From Methylophilaceae bacterium (GTDB taxonomy: Bacteria; Pseudomonadota; Gammaproteobacteria; Burkholderiales; Methylophilaceae): a stretch of 64,000 nucleotides of DNA. This document shows positions 55,938-63,180 of this stretch, in pieces. The stretch's first letter is position 1. Every line of letters begins with the position of its first letter. The DNA lies in contig JABFRO010000001.1 in the NCBI GenBank assembly GCA_013141125.1, positions 62,001 to 126,000 on the forward strand, in the 5' to 3' direction. Position numbers and translations under genes: made by a program. Below the pieces are notes generated by a model, which saw nothing but the letters and a program-made list of their open reading frames with translations, did no database searches and was not told the origin of the DNA.

Positions 55938-56288
55938 ATGAATCTTGTTATCACCAAACATTCTGAAAATTTCAGTACATCACCTCAAATCTCGGTGGCA
56001 GATGTGGCTGAAATCGCCGCATTGGGTTTTAAATCCATTGTCAATAATCGCCCGGATGGTGAGGGTGGTGCCGAGCAGCCAACTAGCGAACAAATTAGAG
56101 CAGAGGCGGAGAGGCTGGGCTTGGGCTATAAGCATATCCCGGTGATTCCCGGCAACATGAGTGCAGAAAATGTCAGCCAATGTGCTGCTTTTATGGCAAA
56201 TTCAGCTGGGCCGTTATTGGCGTTTTGTCGCACAGGTACACGTTCCAGCAATCTATATCAGACGATAAGAGCCACGCTGGGTGAATAA
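55938..56288 (+). CDS. TIGR01244/DUF442 sulfur transferase-phosphatase-like protein
   Basis: A 116-aa protein of the DUF442 family, found alone or fused to the N-terminus of Blh persulfide hydrolases. The active loop is C97-x4-R102 (FCRTGTRSSNLY), like cysteine phosphatases, and VNNRPDGEGGAEQPT is the family signature. Probably takes part in persulfide transfer; activity on phosphate esters is not expected. Second gene of the regulator operon. Confidence 0.88.
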   Translation: MNLVITKHSENFSTSPQISVADVAEIAALGFKSIVNNRPDGEGGAEQPTSEQIRAEAERLGLGYKHIPVIPGNMSAENVSQCAAFMANSAGPLLAFCRTGTRSSNLYQTIRATLGE

Positions 56289-56317
56289 TAGCCAAATAAT
56301 TCCAAGATGATGCCGAC

Positions 56318-57130
56318 ATGAGCGAAATACAAATAGTAGCTACAGCGATAGGTTTGTTCGTTGGGTTTGTTTTAGCGCTTACTGGCGCTGGTGGCGGATT
56401 ATTGTCGGTGCCTTTGTTGGTATTTTTTTTGCACTTGACGATTGCGCGCGCCGTGCCTATCGCGCTATTAGCGGTGATGCTTGCTGCTGGCACTGCCGCC
56501 GTGCTGGCCTTGCGTGCTAAAACGGTGCGCTATAAAGCGGCAAGCTTGATGGCGTTATGCGGTTTTGCCGGTGCGCCACTCGGTATCTGGGCAGCGCAAC
56601 GTTTACCCAATGATATTCTGACTTTTGTCTTTGTCATGATGATGTTTGTGGTTTCAATTTCCATGCTGTTGCAAGCGCACCGCCAAATGCATGTGCCAAG
56701 CGCGGCTGAAGACTGTGTTTCTGTGCAGTGTCAGGTTAATCCAGCTCTAGGCAAGTTGAATTGGACAGCGCCTTGCGCTAGAGCCATGGTCTTTGTGGGC
56801 AGTCTGGCCGGATTTCTTTCAGGTTTATTAGGCGTTGGTGGTGGCTTTATTATTGTGCCTGCCATGCGTAAATTTACTAATTTGGATATTAAATCCATCG
56901 TCGCCACCTCATTGGCAGCGGTGGCATTAATATCAGTGGCTGGTGTTATTGGTTATGCGGTGCATGGCAGTATAGCTTGGTTTGTGGCTTGGCCATTTGC
57001 AGTCGGTTCTGTTTTTGGAATGGTGGTTGGACGGCGTGTGGCGCACCGTATAACTGGTCCGCGCATTCAGCAAATTTTTGCGGTATTTGCTTTGCTGGTA
57101 GGGATGAGTTTGCTGGTAAAGTTTATTTGA
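56318..57130 (+). CDS. TSUP-family sulfite/sulfur exporter (TauE/SafE)
   Basis: A 270-aa membrane protein with about eight segments and the duplicated TauE/SafE motif: GFVLALTGAGGGLLSVPLLVFF near residue 15 and FLSGLLGVGGGFIIVPAM near residue 165. In sulfide-detoxification loci these export sulfite made by persulfide dioxygenase. It follows the DUF442 gene by 29 bp. Confidence 0.9.
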   Translation: MSEIQIVATAIGLFVGFVLALTGAGGGLLSVPLLVFFLHLTIARAVPIALLAVMLAAGTAAVLALRAKTVRYKAASLMALCGFAGAPLGIWAAQRLPNDILTFVFVMMMFVVSISMLLQAHRQMHVPSAAEDCVSVQCQVNPALGKLNWTAPCARAMVFVGSLAGFLSGLLGVGGGFIIVPAMRKFTNLDIKSIVATSLAAVALISVAGVIGYAVHGSIAWFVAWPFAVGSVFGMVVGRRVAHRITGPRIQQIFAVFALLVGMSLLVKFI

Positions 57131-57166
57131 ACTTTTGATAGAACAACACAGGAAGAGGAATAAGAA

Positions 57167-57355
57167 ATGAAAACCAATGTAGGTAGTATTGATCGCGTAT
57201 TAAGAATAATCGCTGGCCTTGTGCTGGTTGGTCTGGCATCGCAAGGCGTTATTGGTGCATGGGGCTGGATAGGCGTAATACCCATGGCTACCGGCATTTT
57301 CAGATTTTGCCCAGCCTACACTTTATTAGGTATTAAAACTTGCAAGACCGATTGA
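57167..57355 (+). CDS. DUF2892 small membrane protein (YgaP-like)
   Basis: A 62-aa protein with two hydrophobic segments (RVLRIIAGLVLVGLASQGV and WIGVIPMATGIFRFCPAYTLLG), the DUF2892 fold found as the membrane tail of the rhodanese YgaP. The C-terminal RFCPAYTLLGIKTCKT has two cysteines conserved in the family and possibly involved in sulfur transfer. Good ribosome binding site (GGAAGAGGAA). Last gene of the sulfur operon by spacing. Confidence 0.9.
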   Translation: MKTNVGSIDRVLRIIAGLVLVGLASQGVIGAWGWIGVIPMATGIFRFCPAYTLLGIKTCKTD

Positions 57356-57409
57356 ATTTGCTGGAAAACATGCTGGTGTAATTTCTATTGTTAAAAAAGG
57401 ATGGTCAAC

Positions 57410-58369
57410 ATGAAACTCCCTAATATCCTGGCTGCAAGTTTGCTTTTTTCTGTTGTCAATGTAGCGCTTGCCGGAGAATTTGCGGATTACTGTACGACAG
57501 GATTAGCGCATGGCGAGCTAAAAAAAACCAACTGTTCTGTCAAAACAGATTTTGAAAATAAAACCTATTGTTTTGGTAATGAGGCCGCTAAAACCTTATT
57601 CATGCAAAATCCGCAAAAGACAATTTCCAGCGCTGCTGCTTTTTATGCCAAACATGCGACACCTGCGCGTGAAAAATTGACGCAAGAGCAAGCGTTAGGC
57701 CGTATCAACAGCGCACACTGCGATCTTTCCAACAAGGAATTAGGCTATCTGGATTTCAACAAAATGGATTTACGGCATTGCACCATGGTCAATACCAGCT
57801 TTTTTGGTGCTTATCTGATAGGTGCAAACTTGAGCGGGGCTAATCTGCAAGGGGCATATCTTAACTTGGCACGTGTAGAGAACGCGGATTTCAGCGGCGC
57901 AAATCTGAGTGATGCCATCATTTTTCAAGCCATTTTTAGCAAAACCAATTTCAAGGGTGCCAATTTAAGCAATGCCCGCATGATAGGTACTTTAGGTGAT
58001 GTTGACATGCGCGGTGCCAATATCAAAAAAGGCCGTTTTGGTTTGGATATAGGCAACCAGCCCATGGGGCAAATGAAGTTTGATTCAGTTGGTGGCAAAT
58101 TTGCCAATGCAGATTTTGAAGGTGCTGATCTCAATGTGGCTAATTTCAGCTTTGCTGATTTGACGGGTGCTAATCTGCGTAATACCAATATGCATAGGGC
58201 AGACCTCAGCAAAGCGGATTTAACCGGAGCTGATTTAACCGGAGCCAATATGGATAACGCTATTCTGGATGGCACCATTATGACTAATGTGAAGGGTCTG
58301 GAGGCGATCAAGGGTTACGATATAAGTAAAGGCAAGTGCATGGATTGCGATTCTATGCATAATCATTAA
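57410..58369 (+). CDS. Exported pentapeptide-repeat protein
   Basis: A 319-aa protein with signal peptide (MKLPNILAASLLFSVVNVALAG) and a long run of A(D/N)LxX repeats over about residues 105-300 that should form a right-handed quadrilateral beta helix. Cysteines in the N-terminal part and a CMDCDSMHNH tail suggest disulfides. A start three codons earlier overlaps the AAAAAGG site; the ATG at 57410 has better spacing. Function unknown; proximity to the sulfur operon may be coincidence. Confidence 0.85.
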   Translation: MKLPNILAASLLFSVVNVALAGEFADYCTTGLAHGELKKTNCSVKTDFENKTYCFGNEAAKTLFMQNPQKTISSAAAFYAKHATPAREKLTQEQALGRINSAHCDLSNKELGYLDFNKMDLRHCTMVNTSFFGAYLIGANLSGANLQGAYLNLARVENADFSGANLSDAIIFQAIFSKTNFKGANLSNARMIGTLGDVDMRGANIKKGRFGLDIGNQPMGQMKFDSVGGKFANADFEGADLNVANFSFADLTGANLRNTNMHRADLSKADLTGADLTGANMDNAILDGTIMTNVKGLEAIKGYDISKGKCMDCDSMHNH

Positions 58370-58424
58370 CAGCTATTTTGCTCCTTGAACCGTTCCTGTT
58401 TTAGTAAAGTTTAAAACTTTAGCC

Positions 58425-58452
58425 TTGACAGAAATATTAAAACCCTTATGAT
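58425..58452 (+). promoter_or_regulatory. Sigma-70 promoter of tRNA-Gly (copy 2)
   Basis: TTGACA (58425-58430), a 16-bp spacer and TATGAT (58447-58452), 14 bp before the tRNA. Copy 1 has TATAAT with the same spacing. Confidence 0.88.
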
Positions 58453-58466
58453 GTCGGCCTCTCAAC

Positions 58467-58542
<76 letters not shown>

Positions 58543-58550
58543 GTATTTTA

Positions 58551-58576
58551 ACGGCGAAGACTTCTGTCTTCGCCGT
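58551..58576 (+). terminator. Terminator of tRNA-Gly (copy 2)
   Basis: An 11-bp stem (ACGGCGAAGAC with GTCTTCGCCGT) and loop TTCT, followed by TTTAGTTT. Confidence 0.82.
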
Positions 58577-58720
58577 TTTAGTTTGACCACTTGGATGACA
58601 TTCTAGGCTCCTCCTTTGGATGTTTGCCATCAAGGCATCGCCCTTCTATTCGCCTATGGGCACCCCTCACATTCACAACTAAGCTATCAAGCGCATGGCG
58701 CAAACGACTTGGCTGAAGGA

Positions 58721-58756
58721 AATAAAAACCGGGCACCATAAACAAGTGCCCGGTTT
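58721..58756 (-). terminator. Terminator of tRNA-Arg
   Basis: An 11-bp stem (AAACCGGGCAC with GTGCCCGGTTT) and 9-nt loop. On the minus strand it is followed by TTATT, just past the tRNA-Arg 3' end. Confidence 0.87.
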
Positions 58757-58765
58757 ATATCTGAC

Positions 58766-58841
58766 TGGTGCCCCCGACACGAAACGAACGTGTGAACCTC
58801 CCCTTAGGAGAGGGATGCTCTATCCACTGAGCTACGGGGGC
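58766..58841 (-). tRNA. tRNA-Arg (CCT)
   Basis: A 76-nt cloverleaf. The acceptor GCCCCCG pairs with CGGGGGC, the anticodon loop TCCTAAG gives CCT, and CCA is encoded. Confidence 0.96.
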
Positions 58842-59175
58842 TTTAAATAATTTTAATTAAACAACAAGTAGCTTTCATTTACTTGTTTTTGGTTGTATTT
58901 ATTTTCGGGTTATATTCATTTTGGGGCTGTGCCCGTTTTGGTTTAAGCTCGTTTTGCTTTTATTCTCTGCAAATGTTGACACGATGTGACAAAAGCAAAA
59001 TAGGCATTAGTTTGGAAATGCAAGGCAAAACAAAGCAGGATTTGATTTTAACATGATCAAGGCTAAACTGAACTCGCATTTATGCAGGTGTAAGTCGGTT
59101 CATTGAACTGCAAATGTTGTTTACAGTGTTTTCAAGTGAATCTGCACTTGTTCAAGCTAGCGCATTTCAATGGTT
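58842..59175. other. Intergenic region between tRNA-Arg and the DUF1826 gene
   Basis: About 330 bp, AT-rich with several CGTTTTG-like words. It contains no gene, clear terminator or promoter that I can support; the tRNA-Arg promoter should lie at its left end. Confidence 0.5.
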
Positions 59176-59835
59176 TTACCAAAGCGCATCTAGTGCCAGC
59201 AATACTCTAGGTTTAGTTTCAGTGGGAACCTGTGGAGAACGATGAATGATGCCTAGCCCTGTATTACCTTGCCAGCGCGAGCCTTTAAGCAGTGCGATGG
59301 CAAAGAGCGGGACTTTATAAATGCCGGCCACATTCTGAATAATGCCGGATTCCTCATCGCAAATGCCTGCGGAAGCTGGCCCCAGTTTGCTTCTGTCCGC
59401 ATATCCATCTTCCAGCCATTCGGTGCCTGGTCCGCGATAAGTACACAATAAACGAATGCCGGTATGATCGACATGAAAGCGTGGACACATGGCTTGGCTT
59501 ATCACTTCAAGGCGCAAACCCACGGCTTTGCAGCCTAACAAGTCGGTGTAAACCTGAGTCAGGTATTCCAGTTCCCCGGCAAAGATGGCTCTTCCCGGCA
59601 AATCCGGCAACAGCGTTTGGGGGAAAGCTTCACCCGCTTTTAACGAAACACGAAAACCTTCGCCCATGTGATGCGCGGCGGTTTGCAGATAGGATTCGAT
59701 CTCATGCTCACGCGCCCTCTCTATCACTACAATTTGCGCATCTGTTTCAAAAATATCGAGCATTTTTAACAGACTGGCGTTGATGGTTTGTACTTGCTTG
59801 GTCGCGCTGTGGGAGAGGATTGGATTTATTTGCAT
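59176..59835 (-). CDS. DUF1826 protein, last gene of the zinc-limitation-like operon
   Basis: A 219-aa protein of the DUF1826 family, of unknown function. A conserved segment HVDHTGIRLLCTYRGPGTEWL (histidines and a cysteine) may bind a metal. DUF1826 genes are commonly found beside COG0523 GTPases in putative Zur regulons, as here: the ZigA-like gene ends 12 bp upstream. This linkage, more than the sequence, suggests a role under zinc shortage. Confidence 0.85.
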   Translation of the reverse strand: MQINPILSHSATKQVQTINASLLKMLDIFETDAQIVVIERAREHEIESYLQTAAHHMGEGFRVSLKAGEAFPQTLLPDLPGRAIFAGELEYLTQVYTDLLGCKAVGLRLEVISQAMCPRFHVDHTGIRLLCTYRGPGTEWLEDGYADRSKLGPASAGICDEESGIIQNVAGIYKVPLFAIALLKGSRWQGNTGLGIIHRSPQVPTETKPRVLLALDALW

Positions 59836-59847
59836 TTTCGCCTGTCC

Positions 59848-61074
59848 TTAAATCTGGATTTCACTGGTCGCTTCGTCTTCTTCCTTAAAGCCCCAGTGCG
59901 GAAACGGGTCAGGTAACGCTTGCCAAGCCGTGATACCCAAAGCCATTTCAGCATCTGTTAACAAACAGGCATCCAATTTTGTGCGTATCCGGGCTTCATC
60001 CATGTCAATACCGATGAACACAATTTCCTGCCTGCGGTCACCGAATTCCTCCTGACTGCGCTGCTTGATTTGGACAAGATATTCCGGGTCATCCGGCCAT
60101 TGTTCAGGTTCTACGGCAGACCACCATAAGCCAGCAGCGCCATGACGGCACGCGCCGCCCGCTTGTGCCCAACTGCCGGCAAAGTCGAATCGTGAAGCCA
60201 ACCAGAAATAGCCTTTTGAGCGCAAAACCCCTTTCCATTCGGTATGGATCAGATCCCAGAAACGTTGCGGGTGAAACGGCCGGCGGGCATTATAAACAAA
60301 GCTGGAAATTCCATATTGTTCGCTTTCCGGTATGTGTTCGCCACGTAATTCCTTGAGCCATCCTGGCGCCTGCTCCGCTTGTTCAAAGTCAAAAAGCCCG
60401 GTGTTGATGATGGTGTCCAGCGGTACTTTTCCAAATTCAGCCAGCACTTGTTGCGCACGCGGATTGAGTGATTTTAAAATGTGTTGCAAACGCTCAAGTT
60501 CATCTCTGCTAACCAGATCGGCCTTGTTGATGACGATAACATCGCAAAATTCCACCTGTTCAATTAACAGGTCAACCACAGTACGTTCGTCCTCTATACC
60601 CAGACTCTCACCGCGCTCGGCAATGAAATCCGCTGACTGGTAATCACGCAGGAAATTAAAAGCATCAACCACGGTGACCATGGTATCCAGAAGCGCCACA
60701 TCGGATAGACTGCGGCCTTCCTCGTCGGCAAAAGTGAAGGTTTCCGCCACCGGCAGCGGTTCCGAGATGCCGGTGGATTCGATTAATAAATAATCAAAGC
60801 GATCTTCTTTGGCCAGACGGTTGATTTCAATCAGCAAATCTTCACGCAGCGTGCAGCAGATGCAGCCATTGGACATTTCCACCAGTTTTTCCTCGGCACG
60901 GGAAAGGTCGGCACCGCCTTCGCGTATCAGCTGGGCATCAATATTAACTTCCGACATGTCATTGACAATCACGGCGACGCGTTTGCCTTCCCGATTGTTT
61001 AATACGTGATTGAGCAGAGTGGTTTTCCCAGCGCCGAGAAAACCGGATAGAACCGTAACGGGTAGTTTTTGCAT
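59848..61074 (-). CDS. COG0523 GTPase, ZigA/CobW-like metallochaperone
   Basis: A 408-aa G3E P-loop GTPase. Walker A is GFLGAGKTT (residues 11-19), the metal-binding CxCC is C71-I-C73-C74, the base-specific motif is NKADL, and a CobW C-terminal domain follows (from about residue 265). Long members like this with C-terminal [10 protein letters not shown] belong to the ZigA/YeiR-type subgroup linked to zinc deprivation, where they are thought to deliver zinc to client enzymes. It lies 16 bp after dksA. Confidence 0.92.
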   Translation of the reverse strand: MQKLPVTVLSGFLGAGKTTLLNHVLNNREGKRVAVIVNDMSEVNIDAQLIREGGADLSRAEEKLVEMSNGCICCTLREDLLIEINRLAKEDRFDYLLIESTGISEPLPVAETFTFADEEGRSLSDVALLDTMVTVVDAFNFLRDYQSADFIAERGESLGIEDERTVVDLLIEQVEFCDVIVINKADLVSRDELERLQHILKSLNPRAQQVLAEFGKVPLDTIINTGLFDFEQAEQAPGWLKELRGEHIPESEQYGISSFVYNARRPFHPQRFWDLIHTEWKGVLRSKGYFWLASRFDFAGSWAQAGGACRHGAAGLWWSAVEPEQWPDDPEYLVQIKQRSQEEFGDRRQEIVFIGIDMDEARIRTKLDACLLTDAEMALGITAWQALPDPFPHWGFKEEDEATSEIQI

Positions 61075-61090
61075 GGGAATGCTCCTTGGA

Positions 61091-61513
61091 TTAATTGCCT
61101 AATTGGCGCTCGCGCAGTTCATGGCGTTCTTGTGCCTCAATGGTCAGGCCGGCGGTGGGGCGCGCCAGTAAACGTCGCAATCCGATCGGTTCGCCGGTTT
61201 CTTTGCAATAGCCATATTCCTTACGCTCAATACGATTTAATGCGCTTTCCACTTTGTGCAGCAGTTTGCGTTCGCGGTCTCGCGTGCGTAACTCAATAGT
61301 ATGTTCTTCCTCCTGCGTGGCACGGTCGGCGGGGTCGGCCATTTCTTCGGATTCGCGCAGATGCTCACCGGTGCTGGCGAGATTTTTAATCAGCTCATTG
61401 CGCTGTGCTTCCAGCCGCTGGCGGAAAAAAGCCAGTTGCTGCGCGTTCATATAATCCTGGGGAGGCATAGCGAGCAAAGCTGCTTCATCCAGCGCTAATG
61501 GTTCATTCGTCAT
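61091..61513 (-). CDS. dksA: DksA/TraR-family RNA polymerase regulator with degenerate zinc finger
   Basis: A 140-aa DksA. The coiled-coil tip [11 protein letters not shown], which enters the polymerase secondary channel, is intact. The zinc finger is not: of the four cysteines of classical DksA only C103 remains, the others being T106, T124 and A127 (CKET...LTIEA). The same pattern is found in P. aeruginosa DksA2, which works without zinc and is Zur-controlled, and in many alphaproteobacterial DksA proteins. It overlaps fhcA2 by 4 bp. Confidence 0.92.
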   Translation of the reverse strand: MTNEPLALDEAALLAMPPQDYMNAQQLAFFRQRLEAQRNELIKNLASTGEHLRESEEMADPADRATQEEEHTIELRTRDRERKLLHKVESALNRIERKEYGYCKETGEPIGLRRLLARPTAGLTIEAQERHELRERQLGN

Positions 61514-63180
61514 GCGTACTCCTTCATTTCAAATTCAGTTTCCATGCGTGGACAAGCATCGCTACCCAGCGCGGCTGGCTGGATTTTCAGGTGCTCAAGA
61601 TGCAGGGTAAAGTAGCTATCGAAGTAGCCTTGCAGTTCACCTTCAATCGCCAGATTGTGAGAAGGTGCCAAGGTGAGTATGCGTCCTTGCGGTTCGGCCA
61701 GCACTTCACCGTTTTGCACCACCCGTTTGCCATTTTTGAATACATGGGCGGCACGGGCAAACATGGTGGCATAGTTGGTATCGGGTTCATACACGGCAAT
61801 ATCGGCCAATGCGCCCACGCCCAAGTGACCGCGATCCGGCAAACCCAGCAGACGTGCCGGTGAGGCACGGGTGGTGATGGCGAGCTCGTACAGGGAATAT
61901 TCGCGGTCTATATCCTTGAGCAGTGACATGGCGGCGGCATCCACGTTGAGCGTGGCCAGCGTGGCGTTGCGATAGTCTCTATCCATCAGCAAACGAATGA
62001 GTTCCGGGTAGCGTGTAAAGGGCGCGCCGTTGGGGCTGTCGGTGGTGAAGAAAATTTGCCAGGGATTATTCACCAGTAAAAACAGTTCCAGGCCGATTGC
62101 CCATTGCAAGGTATTTACAAAACTGGCCGCTTGGTAGTGATAGGGCAGTATGCCGCCGCCGCCTTCACATTCCGTATCGGCTATCACCCATTTGGCGGGG
62201 TTAGCCACGCTGCGGGCGTTGAATTGGCGCATGACATCGCCGGAAATGGTTATAGTTTGGCCAAATAGCACTTGTCCGACATCGGCGGTGATATTGGGGT
62301 TGGCATTAAGCGCTTCGGCAATTTGCGCGGCGGCGGAACAAAAGCCTTGCTTGCCAGCATCGCTATAACTATGAAATTGGATATGCGTGAGGTGCATGGG
62401 CAAGCCCTCAGCGGCGGCTATGGTAGCGAGCGTAGTGGCGACGTTGCCGGGTACGCCCAGATTATTGCAGTGCACATGCAGCGGATGCGGCACCCCCAGC
62501 TTGCACACGGCGTGTTGCAAGGCATTTAAAATAGTGCGCGAGCTGACTCCGTAAAACGGCACTTCTTCATCCAGTTCAAGGGTGCGCGCATTAAATTTAA
62601 AGGCAAGCGCACCGCCAGCGTTAATCACTTTCAGTCCCAGACAGCGCGTGGCTTGCAGCGTCCACGCCACATAATCCTCCACCGCCTGCTGGCCGCGCTT
62701 GTTGCGTAATAAACGCAATAAAAAATCATCGCTGCCCAGTACGGCCAGACCGGCGGTATCAATAATGGGAATATCCGCCATTTCCAGATGCGCTTGCAGG
62801 GCGTTAGACGGCAAAATGGCGGGTTCAACCACCGTGGTATAGCCCATTTGGGCGTAACGTCTGCCGGTATCGCGCGCCGACCATTTGCCGGGGCGCGGCT
62901 TGAGGGATTGCAGCATGTGCTCGCGGCGCAAATCCGGGGTAATCAGACGCGCGGTATTGACGTTGCCACCGGCGATATGGCTATGAATATCAATCGCGCC
63001 GGCCATGACCACTTTGCCGCTGACATCAATCTCGTTATCGATTTTGGTGTTGGCAGGCGGCGCTGCAACAATGCGACCATCGCGAAAATAAATATCGCGC
63101 ACTTCGCCGTTAATATGGTGTTGCGGATCATAAACAATGCCGCCGCGCAAACGGGTTAAGTCTGATGTTAATTGAGACAT
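61510..63180 (-). CDS. Second FhcA paralogue in a zinc-limitation-like operon
   Basis: A 556-aa amidohydrolase aligning along its length with FhcA of the fhc operon. The expected binuclear-metal residues are kept: H66 and H68 (DIHSH), K184 (GLKVINAGG), histidines in LHVH and LTHIQFH, and D381. Differences near the site include S382 for the usual histidine after that Asp (TTDSPNG) and C238 after LHVH. A region at about 80-105 is roughly five residues shorter. No second fhcB, C or D accompanies it. It overlaps the upstream GTPase gene by 13 bp and dksA by 4 bp, so co-expression is near certain. Function as a backup formyl-methylofuran hydrolase is inferred. Confidence 0.9.
   Translation of the reverse strand: MSQLTSDLTRLRGGIVYDPQHHINGEVRDIYFRDGRIVAAPPANTKIDNEIDVSGKVVMAGAIDIHSHIAGGNVNTARLITPDLRREHMLQSLKPRPGKWSARDTGRRYAQMGYTTVVEPAILPSNALQAHLEMADIPIIDTAGLAVLGSDDFLLRLLRNKRGQQAVEDYVAWTLQATRCLGLKVINAGGALAFKFNARTLELDEEVPFYGVSSRTILNALQHAVCKLGVPHPLHVHCNNLGVPGNVATTLATIAAAEGLPMHLTHIQFHSYSDAGKQGFCSAAAQIAEALNANPNITADVGQVLFGQTITISGDVMRQFNARSVANPAKWVIADTECEGGGGILPYHYQAASFVNTLQWAIGLELFLLVNNPWQIFFTTDSPNGAPFTRYPELIRLLMDRDYRNATLATLNVDAAAMSLLKDIDREYSLYELAITTRASPARLLGLPDRGHLGVGALADIAVYEPDTNYATMFARAAHVFKNGKRVVQNGEVLAEPQGRILTLAPSHNLAIEGELQGYFDSYFTLHLEHLKIQPAALGSDACPRMETEFEMKEYA

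Noticed and set aside
57410-58369. Pentapeptide-repeat protein as a Qnr-like gyrase protector
   Set aside because: It has a signal peptide and cysteine-containing tail, so it is exported and cannot act on cytoplasmic gyrase.
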